Counted from the stretch's first letter, positions 53,813 to 63,194 are shown. The stretch: 64,000 nt of DNA from Bradyrhizobium sp. ISRA430 (GCF_029909975.1 NZ_CP094516.1:7418501-7482500), one strand, 5' to 3'. Numbers and translations: made by a program. Notes: a model not told the origin generated them from the letters alone.

Positions 53813-55321
53813 TCACTGATACAGATCCTTGTTTTGTTCGCGAAGGATATTCTTCTGAACCTTACCCATTGTGTTGCGCGGCAACTCGCTCACAAAGATC
53901 ACTTTCTTAGGCACTTTGAACTTTGCCAAGCGGCCTTGCAGATGATTCAGGACGTCTTCCTCGGTCAACGTGCAATCCAATTGGCGTATTACAATCGCGG
54001 TAACGCTTTCACCGAAATCGGGGTGAGGACAGCCAATTACGGCAGATTCCACGACTCCTGCCAGAGCGTCGATTTCTGCTTCGACTTCTGCGGGATAGAC
54101 ATTGAAGCCACCGCTGATGATCAGATCTTTGGCTCGGCCAACGATTGTGAGATAGCCCTTCGCATCGAAGCGGCCGATATCGCCTGTAACAAAGAAACCA
54201 TCAGGACGAAATTCGGCCTTGGTCTTCTCTGGCAGGCCCCAGTACCCCGAAAACACGCATGGACCGCGGACTTCGATTATTCCCGCCTCTCCATGCGGCA
54301 GCTGACGCCCGCTGTCGGGATCGACGATGCGTAGATCTATGTCCGGCAATGGAACTCCGACCGTGCCGGCGATGCGCTCTCCTTCGTAGGGATTCGATGT
54401 AGTTATGTTGGTTTCGGTCATTCCGTATCGTTCGAGTATGGCGTGACCAGTTCGTCTTTTGAACTCAAGGTGGGTTTCCGAAAGCAGGGGGGCCGATCCA
54501 GAGGTGAAAAGCCGAAAACCGGAGCAAGCCTCCTTCGTCAGAGCCGCATTGTTGAGCAACCGCGTGTAGAAGGTTGGAACGGCCATCATCGAGGTGGCCC
54601 TCGGAAGAAGGTCGATAATCCTGTCCGCATCGAACTTCTGCATGAAGATCATTGATCCGCCTGCCATCATCAGCGTGTTGCAAGCCACAAACAAGCCGTG
54701 CGTGTGGAATATTGGCAATGCGTGGATCAGAACGTCTTTGCTCGTGAAACGCCAATATTCCTTGAGGGTCCGCGCATTCGACGACAGATTGCCGTGAGTG
54801 AGCATGGCCCCTTTTGATCGGCCGGTTGTCCCAGATGTATAAAGGATGGCAGCAAGATCACCTTTGGAACGCTCAATATCAGCGAAGTCGGGCCCGAGAT
54901 CTGCAGCAGCTTCAGAAAGAGTGCCCTTGCCTCTTGCGTCCAACGTCTCGACCCAAGAAATGCCGTTGCGGTGCGCCATCTCGACGATGGTATCGCGCCT
55001 CTTAGGGTCGCAGACGATGAGCGCAGGCTTTGCGTCGCTGACGAAATAGTCGAGTTCAGTAGGCGTATATGCGGTGTTCAATGGGAGATAGATCACGCCG
55101 GCTCGAAGGGCACCGAGGTAGAGCATCAAATTGTCGATGCTTTTGTCGACTTGAACAGCGACGCGATCTCCCGGCTTCAAGCCGCGCGCAGTCAGAACAT
55201 TGGCCATCTGTCCCGACCGCGTGAGCATATCCCCATAGGTCAAAGATCGATTGTCGAGGTCTTCGATAAATGGGCTGTCGACGGCAGGAATGCTTTTGCG
55301 GATAAGATGAAAGAGGTTCAT
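53813..55321 (-). CDS. matB: Malonyl-CoA synthetase (MatB-like acyl-CoA synthetase)
   Basis: A 502-residue ANL-superfamily enzyme that closely resembles rhizobial MatB, which makes malonyl-CoA from malonate, CoA and ATP. YTSGTTGRSKGAMLTHGNL near 160 is the P-loop, RYGMTETN near 296 the A5 motif, GDIGRFDAKGYLTIVGRAKD near 373 the hinge, and the C-terminal RNTMGKVQKNILRE holds the acylating Lys. The rhizobial mat locus also has matA and matC; neither is here. It is followed on the same strand order by the enoyl-CoA hydratase gene upstream, 89 bases away. Confidence 0.88.
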   Translation of the reverse strand: MNLFHLIRKSIPAVDSPFIEDLDNRSLTYGDMLTRSGQMANVLTARGLKPGDRVAVQVDKSIDNLMLYLGALRAGVIYLPLNTAYTPTELDYFVSDAKPALIVCDPKRRDTIVEMAHRNGISWVETLDARGKGTLSEAAADLGPDFADIERSKGDLAAILYTSGTTGRSKGAMLTHGNLSSNARTLKEYWRFTSKDVLIHALPIFHTHGLFVACNTLMMAGGSMIFMQKFDADRIIDLLPRATSMMAVPTFYTRLLNNAALTKEACSGFRLFTSGSAPLLSETHLEFKRRTGHAILERYGMTETNITTSNPYEGERIAGTVGVPLPDIDLRIVDPDSGRQLPHGEAGIIEVRGPCVFSGYWGLPEKTKAEFRPDGFFVTGDIGRFDAKGYLTIVGRAKDLIISGGFNVYPAEVEAEIDALAGVVESAVIGCPHPDFGESVTAIVIRQLDCTLTEEDVLNHLQGRLAKFKVPKKVIFVSELPRNTMGKVQKNILREQNKDLYQ

Positions 55322-55410
55322 GGTCGCGCCAAACTGGATTCATTAACTTTCGAATCGCGTCAACTCGAACCGAGATGGTGTTCGTTTCGGCAGGTCATCG
55401 TTTCCTTGAT

Positions 55411-56196
55411 TCACGGGTCGGCAAATCTCGGTAGACGGCGCTCTATCCAGGCCCGTAGTCCTTCCTGCGCGCTTGACGACGTGAGACTATCAAAGAATCT
55501 GACATTGATGGCGCCCGCGTCACCTGTGCCGCGCGCGATGGCGTTCAGCGACGCTTTTAGTCCCCGCAAAGAGACTGGAGACCTTTGCGCAAGCATCAGC
55601 GCGATCGCGCTCAAACGGGGTTCAAGAGCATCGGCCGCGGTGATTTCGTTGAGGAAGCCGATCCGAAGCATTTCGGCGCTGTTGATTTGATCGCCCGTTA
55701 GGAAAAGGCGTGTCGCCTCGGATAGTCCGAGCCGCTCTACATATCGCCTCAAGCCTGAATGGTAGTACTCGATACCCAGTCGCGCAGGGGACATAGTGAG
55801 ACATGCTCCTTCCACTGCAATTCGAATGTCACACGCCAGCGCAAAGTCGGTAGCGCCACCGTAGACATTGCCATTGAGGCCGCAGATCGTTGGGATGGGG
55901 AGCGCTTCGAGCGTATCGCAGAGCGATGCGAAAGCTGCCGTGGATTCGCGAGCACGGTCGCTCGACAGCGTTTGCAGATCAAATCCGGAACTGAAACTAG
56001 GTCCACGCGCGGTGATCACTACGACCCGAACGGCTCTTCGAGCGGACAACTCGCGCAACATCACCGCCATTGTCTCGATGTCCGCTGGCTCGAAACGATT
56101 GTGCTGATCGGGGCGATTCAGGCGGATGCGCGCGACCGCGTCCTCGATCTGCAGTGTTGGGTGACCGGCCGGGCCATGCGCCCTTTGTTCGCTCAT
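55411..56196 (-). CDS. Enoyl-CoA hydratase/isomerase family protein
   Basis: A 261-residue crotonase-fold protein. ARIRLNRPDQHNRFEPADIE near 18, GPSFSSGFDLQTL near 69 and the oxyanion-hole region ICGLNGNVYGGATDFALACD near 105 identify the family. The usual glutamates at the hydratase active site are not evident, so another crotonase reaction is possible. It is probably the first gene of an operon with matB. Its start lies next to the divergent gntR start, and the operator-like repeat is between them. Confidence 0.9.
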   Translation of the reverse strand: MSEQRAHGPAGHPTLQIEDAVARIRLNRPDQHNRFEPADIETMAVMLRELSARRAVRVVVITARGPSFSSGFDLQTLSSDRARESTAAFASLCDTLEALPIPTICGLNGNVYGGATDFALACDIRIAVEGACLTMSPARLGIEYYHSGLRRYVERLGLSEATRLFLTGDQINSAEMLRIGFLNEITAADALEPRLSAIALMLAQRSPVSLRGLKASLNAIARGTGDAGAINVRFFDSLTSSSAQEGLRAWIERRLPRFADP

Positions 56197-56223
56197 GATA
56201 TTTTATTTCATGGGTATAATATC
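56197..56223. promoter_or_regulatory. Probable GntR operator between divergent echA-matB and gntR
   Basis: Inverted repeat GATATT-N15-AATATC in an AT-rich stretch, starting one base from the enoyl-CoA hydratase start codon. It overlaps the first codons of the longest gntR frame, so it could repress both directions. Confidence 0.5.
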
Positions 56224-56956
56224 TTTGTCAAACGAAAAAAAATATGTAAATACTCCACGAAGTGGCCACCACGGCGAAGACCAGGGGCGCGGATTGCAGG
56301 CTAAGAAGCAGTATCGGACCGACGAGATCAGGACGTGGATACGTGGCGAGATCGAATCCGGAGCGCTCTTGCCGGGGGCGCGTCTGGAGGAGCAGCCGCT
56401 GTCTGAGCGCTTTGGCGTTTCCAAGACGCCCGTCCGCGAGGCCCTCATTCAGCTTTCGTCGGCAGGCCTGGTGGAACTGCGGCAGCGTCGTGGAGCCGTC
56501 GTGACGCTCTTGAGTGTCGACCAAGTGATCTCGATGTTTGAGGTCATGACCGAGCTCGAAAGCGTGGCGGCCAAGCTTGCCGCCTCTCGCATGTCGGCGG
56601 ACGATCGTGATGAGCTAAGCAAGATACATGATCGTAGCGAAGAGTTCGTTCGGAACGAAGACTTTGGTCAGTACGACGCTCTGAACAAGGAATTTCACGA
56701 GCTGATATATCGGGGATCCGGTAATCACTACCTGGAAGCCAGCGTCAAGGATATTCGAGGGCGACTGCGCGTCTACCGCAGATATCCCTTCCAAAGACCG
56801 GGACGGATTCTCCAGTCCTTCAAGGACCATAGTGACATCGTAAGCGCAATTATGAAGGGGGACGGCGAGACCGCAGCTCGGGTGATGCGTGATCACATCA
56901 GCATCGGTGGACGAGTATTCGCCGATTTGGTCATCGAGATGGTGCGATATTCCTGA
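56210..56956 (+). CDS. GntR-family regulator (FadR/FCD subfamily)
   Basis: About 248 residues from ATG 56210; ATG 56195 is in frame, and a later TTG near 56302 would start just before the domain. The winged helix is RTDEIRTWIRGEIESGALLP then LEEQPLSERFGVSKTPVREA and LIQLSSAGLVELRQRRGAVV. The FCD effector domain follows (about 120-240). Its divergence from the enoyl-CoA hydratase-matB pair resembles MatR beside mat genes, so malonate or malonyl-CoA control is a reasonable guess. Confidence 0.9.
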   Translation: MGIISLSNEKKYVNTPRSGHHGEDQGRGLQAKKQYRTDEIRTWIRGEIESGALLPGARLEEQPLSERFGVSKTPVREALIQLSSAGLVELRQRRGAVVTLLSVDQVISMFEVMTELESVAAKLAASRMSADDRDELSKIHDRSEEFVRNEDFGQYDALNKEFHELIYRGSGNHYLEASVKDIRGRLRVYRRYPFQRPGRILQSFKDHSDIVSAIMKGDGETAARVMRDHISIGGRVFADLVIEMVRYS

Positions 56957-57030
56957 TGCGGAGGGGAGCTCCTTGAGTTGCCGCGGCATTGAATTCGATG
57001 GGCGACGGGCAGATCGTAACGGAGGAAAAT

Positions 57031-58509
57031 TTGAACAGTTCGCTTGACGACAAGAAGATCCGACGACAACTCATGCTTATCGGTGGCGAGTGGCTCCCGG
57101 CGCGCACGGGGGAGGTGCTCACGGTCGAGAATCCAGGTCGGCGGCAGATCATCGCGACTGTTCCGCGCGGAGGGGTCGAGGATGTCGATCTAGCGGTCGC
57201 GAAGGCGCTTGCCGCCTTCGATTCTTGGCGAAGAACATCGGCGGCCGAACGCGGTCGTCTCCTTCTTGCCATCGCCGATAAGATCGAATCCGACCAGGAA
57301 AGACTTGCTCGACAGATCGCCGAAGAGACGGGAAACGCCCTCAGAACGCAGGCCCGGCCGGAAGTGAAAAGCTCGGCTGGGATCTTTCGCTATTTTGGAG
57401 GGCTTGCGTCCGAACTTAAAGGCGAAACCCTACCTCTTAGCCATGATCTTCTCAGCTTTACCCAGCGCGAACCGTTGGGCGTTGTGGCCGCCGTGATTCC
57501 CTGGAACGCACCATTCCTTTTGGCGGCGGTTAAGATTGCTCCAGCGCTCTGCGCCGGAAACACCATGGTCATGAAGACGGCCGAAGATGCCCCGCTTGCT
57601 GTGATGGCCCTTGCAGAAATCTGTTCTCAATTTCTTCCTCCGGGAACGCTGAACGTGCTAAGCGGGACCGGGCAGGAATGCGGAGCGCCGCTGCTCAACC
57701 ATCCGCTGGTCGCCAAGCTTTCATTCACCGGGTCAACGGCGGTCGGCAAATTGGTCATGGAAGCCGCAGCCAAGCGCATCTTGCCGGTCTCGCTCGAACT
57801 AGGTGGAAAGAGCCCCTCGATCGTCTTTCCGGACGCTACGGACGAATGGGTTGTCGAAGGCATTATTGCCGCGATGCGCTTCAGTCGACAAAGCCAATCT
57901 TGCACTGCTGGCTCCCGCTTATTCCTGCACCGGGATATCTACGACAGCGTTCTGGAGCGACTCGTCGAAGCGTCTTCCAAACTCCGTGTCGGCGATCCCC
58001 TGGCCGAGGAGACTGATATAGGCGCGATCATCAACGAGCGGCAATTCGCCCGAGTTTGCAACTACATCGAAGATGGATTGAAGCAGAGCGGATCCCAGCT
58101 CTTGTGCGGAGGACTGCCTGAGAATGACACGTCGCTACCCCGAGGCTATTTCTTAAGGCCGACCATTTTTGGCCAAGGCACCAATGCATGGCGCTTGGCG
58201 CGCGAGGAAATCTTTGGACCTGTACTGGTCGCGATCCCGTGGAGAGACGAACAAGAGGTCATCAAGATGGCCAACGACACGCATTACGGGCTTGCCGCCT
58301 ATGTGTGGACCCACGATATCGGCAAGGCGCTAAGAGCCGCGAGAGACATCGAAGCGGGCTGGGTACAGATCAACCAAGGAGGCGGACAGCTTCCAGGTCA
58401 TTCCTATGGCGGCTACAAACAGAGCGGCTTGGGCCGCGAGTTTTCGCTCGCGGCGATGCTCGACAGTTTCACACAGACGAAGAACATAACGGTGAATCTC
58501 ACCCGCTGA
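57031..58509 (+). CDS. Aldehyde dehydrogenase (NAD(P)-dependent)
   Basis: About 492 residues from TTG 57031, which has GGAGG five bases upstream; ATG 56998 and TTG 56989 lie in the same frame but lack a Shine-Dalgarno. The typical ALDH blocks are present: VVAAVIPWNAPFLLAAVKIA near 150, LSFTGSTAVGKLVM near 226, the general-base Glu in SLELGGKSPSIVF near 250, the catalytic Cys in SQSCTAGSRLF near 285, and REEIFGPVL near 390. It follows gntR by 74 bases on the same strand and may belong to its regulon. Substrate unknown. Confidence 0.93.
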   Translation: MNSSLDDKKIRRQLMLIGGEWLPARTGEVLTVENPGRRQIIATVPRGGVEDVDLAVAKALAAFDSWRRTSAAERGRLLLAIADKIESDQERLARQIAEETGNALRTQARPEVKSSAGIFRYFGGLASELKGETLPLSHDLLSFTQREPLGVVAAVIPWNAPFLLAAVKIAPALCAGNTMVMKTAEDAPLAVMALAEICSQFLPPGTLNVLSGTGQECGAPLLNHPLVAKLSFTGSTAVGKLVMEAAAKRILPVSLELGGKSPSIVFPDATDEWVVEGIIAAMRFSRQSQSCTAGSRLFLHRDIYDSVLERLVEASSKLRVGDPLAEETDIGAIINERQFARVCNYIEDGLKQSGSQLLCGGLPENDTSLPRGYFLRPTIFGQGTNAWRLAREEIFGPVLVAIPWRDEQEVIKMANDTHYGLAAYVWTHDIGKALRAARDIEAGWVQINQGGGQLPGHSYGGYKQSGLGREFSLAAMLDSFTQTKNITVNLTR

Positions 58510-58829
58510 GTTCGCCGTTGGAATTGGCTATCACTTCGCGGAGTTCTATAGACAGCCTCTCGGTGGAAAGTCCGCTCGGTCTTGGTGGCAAAGTAAGTCC
58601 CTCCTAGTTGGCAGTCCAAGCTGACGGTCTCTCCAGAGGGGGAGCCTGCTCACCACGGTTCACGATCGCTTCAACGCGTGGCTTAAGCGTGTGGTGAATA
58701 CCTGGATCAACGGTTACGTCGTCGTTTCGACGACGTGTGTCGAGTGCGCATTGCGGGAAATGCCAGGCTTGTAAACCGATAGTCCTTGGGCCTCACTGCT
58801 GACCCGGAACATGCCGGGGTCCTCGGAGA
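58510..58829. other. Intergenic region with a perfect hairpin
   Basis: Contains a perfect 9-bp stem ACGTCGTCG / CGACGACGT with a TTT loop at 58716-58736. No T-run follows on either strand, so its role (bidirectional terminator or protein site) is open. No gene recognised. Confidence 0.5.
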
Positions 58830-59183
58830 CTAGCCGGCAGCATCCAACAGCGTGATTATATTACCGGCCGGGTCGCTGACTTCAATTTGCCGCCTATGAG
58901 ACCATGGTTCTGCCAGGCTCTCGCGCGATAGATGACCCTGCGATACGAGATACCTGAGGCATTCATCAAGTCCGTGAACATGAAACCTGACATATGTCCG
59001 CGATTCCAGAAGGGGGGCCAGAAGAGAGACTAGTTCAACTAGTTGCCCCTCGCCCGAAAGAAAAACTCGCTTATCTCCAGCCCGTTCAACTTCTCTGAGG
59101 CCGAGGCCGTCGGAATAGAACCATGCCGTGGCATCCATCCTGTCTATCGGCACAAAAATGCGAATGGTATTCATCAGATGCAT
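58830..59183 (-). CDS. Glyoxalase/VOC-family protein
   Basis: A 117-residue single VOC domain: IRIFVPIDRMDATAWFYSDG near 6 and GLRE at the start, and IEVSDPAGNIITLLD near the end. It is probably a dimeric isomerase, lyase or dioxygenase-related protein. The gene precedes none of the oxygenase genes in a tight operon but is on the same strand as the VanB-like reductase 224 bases away. Confidence 0.8.
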   Translation of the reverse strand: MHLMNTIRIFVPIDRMDATAWFYSDGLGLREVERAGDKRVFLSGEGQLVELVSLLAPLLESRTYVRFHVHGLDECLRYLVSQGHLSRESLAEPWSHRRQIEVSDPAGNIITLLDAAG

Positions 59184-59407
59184 CCTTGTTTGCGATGCCG
59201 CGAGCTCGGCGGGCGTGTCATTCTCCTACCGAGCGTCGCACCATCAAAGCTTGGAATCGCATGGGCTTGAACTCGTCAGGACCGGCGATGTTCTTGTAGG
59301 CGAGCACATTGTGGCCACGTCATCGTATCGACGCGGTCTTAATCGATGGGATGAAGATGCCGTCCCTACACATAGCACAAAACGCGAAAGGCGTTTGTAC
59401 TCGCACA

Positions 59408-60376
59408 TCACAGATCGATAACCAGCTTCGAGCTGAGACTGCCCGAGCAGCATATCATCATGGTTTCTCCGCGTGCGCGTTCGGACGCGGTTAGCACAAG
59501 ATCGCGATGGTCGGGTATGCCGGCCAGGACACGAGTCTCGCAACTGCCGCAAACTCCCTCACGGCAGGAATAGGGCGCGTCCAAACCGGCCTCGATCATG
59601 GCCTCAAGGATCGTCTTCCCGGGTCTCACGGTAAGCGTCTTGCCAGACTGCGCTAATTCGACGTCGAAGCCGCCGGAAGGCTCGCCGACCGCGGCGCCAG
59701 CGAAGTATTCGAAATGCACGGTTTTTGCCGGCCGCGCGGCGGTCGCGCCGCGGAACACGTCCATCATGCCTAAGGGTCCGCAACAATAGAGATGCGTATC
59801 TGAAGGGAGCGGCGCGATCAGCGAGCCGACATCAAGCATGTCGTCGCGGACGCCTCCATCAAAATAAAAGCGGACGCGGCTGGACGTTGTCGAGTTGAAC
59901 GCTCTTAGATAGTCGTAGAAGGCTGCGTGAGCCGGGCTGCGCGCGCCGAAGTGCATCTCCCAGGATCGGCCGATCTGTTCCAGCCGCCGGACCATTGACA
60001 GGATCGGTGTGACTCCGATCCCGCCAACGATGAACACAGTATGATGTGCGTCTTCCACCAAGGGAAAATGGTTCCGCGGCGCGCTGATCGTGAGCGCGTC
60101 GCCCTTTCCCAGGCGATCGTGCATATAGCGCGAACCGCCTCGACCGTTTGCATCGCGGCGTACGGCGATGACGTAGCGGTCGCGCTCATTCTGGTCGTTT
60201 AACAGCGAATAGCTGCGGATCTGCAGATCGGGAAGATAAACTTCCACATGCGCACCCGCCGTGAACGGTGGCAAGATTGTACCCGCTCGCGGCCGAAGTT
60301 CGAAGGAGAGAATGTCGGTCGCTTCCGGACGGACTTCAGCAATCACGGTTTCGATGGGATTCGCGGCTACCGTCAC
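59408..60376 (-). CDS. VanB-like Rieske-oxygenase reductase (FMN/NAD/2Fe-2S)
   Basis: A 322-residue class IA reductase like vanillate demethylase VanB or phthalate dioxygenase reductase. The flavin-binding RSYSLLND is near 54, NAD-binding FIVGGIGVTPILSMVRR near 114, HLYCCGPLGMMDVF near 200, and the C-terminal plant-type ferredoxin C-x4-C-x2-C in CREGVCGSCETRV with the fourth Cys in MMICCSGS. It would pass electrons to the Rieske oxygenase at 63195. Two decayed relatives are at 18450 and 19563. Confidence 0.94.
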   Translation of the reverse strand: MTVAANPIETVIAEVRPEATDILSFELRPRAGTILPPFTAGAHVEVYLPDLQIRSYSLLNDQNERDRYVIAVRRDANGRGGSRYMHDRLGKGDALTISAPRNHFPLVEDAHHTVFIVGGIGVTPILSMVRRLEQIGRSWEMHFGARSPAHAAFYDYLRAFNSTTSSRVRFYFDGGVRDDMLDVGSLIAPLPSDTHLYCCGPLGMMDVFRGATAARPAKTVHFEYFAGAAVGEPSGGFDVELAQSGKTLTVRPGKTILEAMIEAGLDAPYSCREGVCGSCETRVLAGIPDHRDLVLTASERARGETMMICCSGSLSSKLVIDL

Positions 60377-60418
60377 GACTGTCGATCCTAAGCTTATTAG
60401 ACCATGACCGAGGTTGCT

Positions 60419-61774
60419 TTACTCCGCTGGGGAGGCCGCTGCCGCGGCGGACCGCCGCTTAATTAGAATGCTCATCAGCCATACACAAACCACATTGGCG
60501 AGTGCGATCAGGCCCAGCGAGAGTGTCGTTAGAGGCGTGGACCAGCCGGCGGCGAACATCAAACCGACCAGCACTGGGCCCATGGAGCTTCCGACGCGGC
60601 CGAAACCTGAACTCCAACCGATGCCTGTGGACCGCATGAACGTCGGATAGATAAGGGCCGATACGCCGTAAAGACCGCTCAACCCGGCCGGGATCAGCAG
60701 GCCGGCAAGCGTCGACATGATGCAGACCTCGATGAAGCTCGGTACCGAATAGCCGATGAGCGCGGTCGCCAGCGCTCCGCCCAGGAACATTCCGGACAGC
60801 AGCCAAAATAGCGACGAGCGAAATCGATCGAACAATTGTCCGGCGACGACAATGCCGATGATGCCGCCGATATTGTTGAATGTCAGCGCAAGCGATCCCT
60901 CGGCGATCGACATGCCAGCTTGCTTCAGTAGCATGGGCGTCCACACCAGAGTTCCGACTAGCACAAGATAATTGATGAAGAAGGCAATCCACAGCAGGCC
61001 TGTCATCGGGGCGCGCCGTTCCGTAAAAAGATGCCGGACCGGGGCGTCACGCTTAATCTCCTCGTTGATCACGAATCGAGTTGTCGCTTCATAGCCTCGG
61101 TTCGGCGCGAGCTTCTGCAGAACAGCACGGATCTTGTCGACATCGAAACCGCGAGTAATCATGAAGCTAAGGGATTCCGGCAACGAGGCATATAGCAAAA
61201 GACTGATAAGAAGCGAGAGCGCGCCGCAGACCTTGTAGACCGTCTGCCAATCGAAACTACTGAGCAACCCAGCACCGAGCAGGCCAGCGAGAATGCCGCC
61301 GCAGGGAACGGCGCCAAGGACGACAGCAACGACGCCCGCTCGATTGCGCTCGGGCGCGTATTCAGCGGCCAGTGCAAGATAGCAGGGCACCGCACCGCCG
61401 ATGCCGAGGCCAGTAACGATGCGCAATGTTAATAGAGTGCTGAAGCTCTCCGCCCACGCCGTCGCGAGCGTTGCCGTACTGAACAGAAGGCCGCAAACGA
61501 GCAACATCCGCCGGCGTCCCCAGCGATCGGAAAAGAAGCCGATCCCAAAAGCGCCGATCAGCGCCCCCCATTGCGATGCCGATAGAAGTGGCCCTAACGC
61601 GCCGGGCGACAGCTTCAATCCGCGAGCGATCATCGGGCCTGTCACGCTCATGATCTGCGAGTCGAGGCCGTCGATCAGCGAAATCAGGAAGCAGATCGCG
61701 AACAACCACCATTGATAGCCGCTCACTTTTCGGTCGATCAATGCCGAGACGTTGACAACTTCCGCAGTCGCCAT
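60419..61774 (-). CDS. MFS transporter, aromatic acid:H+ symporter (AAHS) type
   Basis: 451 residues from ATG 61774; upstream extension to 61858 lacks family sequence. About 12 hydrophobic segments. The AAHS signature LIDGLDSQIMSVTGPMIARG in TM1 and GFFSDRWGRRRMLLVCGLLF between TM2 and TM3 are characteristic (DGxDxQ and DRxGRR motifs). It probably imports the aromatic substrate of the Rieske oxygenase. The reductase gene lies 42 bases downstream in the same operon. Confidence 0.92.
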   Translation of the reverse strand: MATAEVVNVSALIDRKVSGYQWWLFAICFLISLIDGLDSQIMSVTGPMIARGLKLSPGALGPLLSASQWGALIGAFGIGFFSDRWGRRRMLLVCGLLFSTATLATAWAESFSTLLTLRIVTGLGIGGAVPCYLALAAEYAPERNRAGVVAVVLGAVPCGGILAGLLGAGLLSSFDWQTVYKVCGALSLLISLLLYASLPESLSFMITRGFDVDKIRAVLQKLAPNRGYEATTRFVINEEIKRDAPVRHLFTERRAPMTGLLWIAFFINYLVLVGTLVWTPMLLKQAGMSIAEGSLALTFNNIGGIIGIVVAGQLFDRFRSSLFWLLSGMFLGGALATALIGYSVPSFIEVCIMSTLAGLLIPAGLSGLYGVSALIYPTFMRSTGIGWSSGFGRVGSSMGPVLVGLMFAAGWSTPLTTLSLGLIALANVVCVWLMSILIKRRSAAAAASPAE

Positions 61775-61965
61775 GGCCGTACCCCCGAAGGTCTGGTGTT
61801 GCGTTTCTATTCTCGTGTGCGTCCACACATTGTGTCGAGTTGAACAGCCGCTGCGCATATCGCTTGGCAGCGCATGCGCTGCCGCGACTCTTCGGCAAGC
61901 ATGAAACTTATAGAGCCGTCGCCCAGAGGGGAACGCCCGTGACTTTGAGATTCTCGCAAGGATTT

Positions 61966-61981
61966 ATATCAAACGCGATAT
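61966..61981. promoter_or_regulatory. Dyad ATATC-N6-GATAT, probable LysR operator
   Basis: Lies 60 bp upstream of the LysR GTG, between it and the divergent MFS operon. Same dyad and the following GGAT are found at the equivalent place in the decayed module (19157-19172), and a one-mismatch form occurs before the Rieske gene (63051-63066). Confidence 0.65.
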
Positions 61982-62041
61982 GGATAGTAAGGTCTGGCCA
62001 TCGTGCTAAAGTTCTGTGTTGCCGAGTGAGAGGAGGCCCTC

Positions 62042-63016
62042 GTGAAGTTCAAACAAAAGTTGACGGTGCGGCATCTGCGGCTGATAGAGGCGGTCGGGCG
62101 CGAGTTGAGCGTAAGCCGTAGCGCAAATGCTCTACATACATCGCAGTCGGCGATCTCTCGTGGTCTGACCGAGATCGAAGAGCTCCTCGGCGCAAGGTTG
62201 TTCGAGCGCACTACCAGGCGTATCACGCCGACAGCGGTCGGGCAGTCCCTAATCTGGCACGCACAGCAGATCATGGCGCAGTTCGATCGCGCTGAATCGG
62301 ATTTCGATGCTTTATCACGGGGAGTCGGCGGTACCCTGACGGTCGGAATGATGGGTGCATTCTCGCCAACGGCTCTCGTGGAGGCGATCAAGCTCGCGAC
62401 AGAGCAGGCGCCAAAATTGACAATCCGAATCCGCAGCAACTTCGCCGACGGGCTGATTGCGGACCTGACGAGCGGCAAATGCGATCTGATCGTCACCCAT
62501 TTTGACGTAAGGCAATTTGGTAACGAGGAACTGTTGGTCGAGGTGCTCTACAATGAGCAGGTGGTTGTGGTGGCGGCGCCGGGTCATCCATTCACGCGTC
62601 GACGAATGCTCGACTGGGCTGACCTTGCGCGAGAACGTTGGGTTCTGATGCCGATTGAGACATCCACGCGGCGGGCGGTCGAGCGCAACTTGCTAATGCA
62701 TTCGCAAAGCCGCAATCCGGTTTTCGTCGAAGCACTCGAATTGCATTATGTCCTTTCGTTGGTACGTGATGCGGGAATGCTAACAGCGCTTCCCACAGCG
62801 CTGGCCCGGTGGCTCGATCGCGAAACTAATATGGTGCGCTGTCTTCCGGTGGCAGACGAATTGTCGCCATGGGCCGTCTGTGTAGCAAGACTGCGCTCGA
62901 ATAAAAGCGGGAGCGCCGAAAACCTCTTCATAAATTGCCTGAAGACGGCGACGGCTCAGAACCCAACGCCGGGACCGGGCGCTCAAAAGCGCAAGAGGCC
63001 CGCGACAAGTAAATAG
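62042..63016 (+). CDS. LysR-family regulator of the Rieske oxygenase module
   Basis: A 324-residue regulator from GTG 62042, with GAGAGGAGG upstream. The N-terminal helix-turn-helix is LTVRHLRLIEAVGRELSVSR, then LHTSQSAISRGLTEIEELLG and RLFERTTRRITPTAVGQ, followed by a normal effector domain starting TLTVGMMGAF. It resembles the GbpR/PcaQ-type LysR group that controls aromatic catabolism. It is divergent from the MFS-reductase operon and upstream of the Rieske gene. Broken relatives are at 18747 and 38497. Confidence 0.93.
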   Translation: MKFKQKLTVRHLRLIEAVGRELSVSRSANALHTSQSAISRGLTEIEELLGARLFERTTRRITPTAVGQSLIWHAQQIMAQFDRAESDFDALSRGVGGTLTVGMMGAFSPTALVEAIKLATEQAPKLTIRIRSNFADGLIADLTSGKCDLIVTHFDVRQFGNEELLVEVLYNEQVVVVAAPGHPFTRRRMLDWADLARERWVLMPIETSTRRAVERNLLMHSQSRNPVFVEALELHYVLSLVRDAGMLTALPTALARWLDRETNMVRCLPVADELSPWAVCVARLRSNKSGSAENLFINCLKTATAQNPTPGPGAQKRKRPATSK

Positions 63017-63050
63017 GCTTGCACTCCGCCTCTCCTGAGAAATCAAATTC

Positions 63051-63066
63051 ATATCCGTTACAATAT
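63051..63066. promoter_or_regulatory. Near-match LysR dyad ATATC-N6-AATAT before the Rieske gene
   Basis: Differs in one base of the right arm from the dyads at 61966 and 19157. It lies 129-144 bp upstream of the Rieske gene start and supports control of that gene by the same LysR. Confidence 0.45.
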
Positions 63067-63194
63067 AAGTCATTGCGTAAATCGCAGCGATTTCGATCTA
63101 TTCGACGCCAGTGCTGGTTCCTATAACTTTGCGAGCAGCGGCACGATCGATCCCGCTTGATAGCGAGGATATGATCAGCAATAGGAGGACGGCG

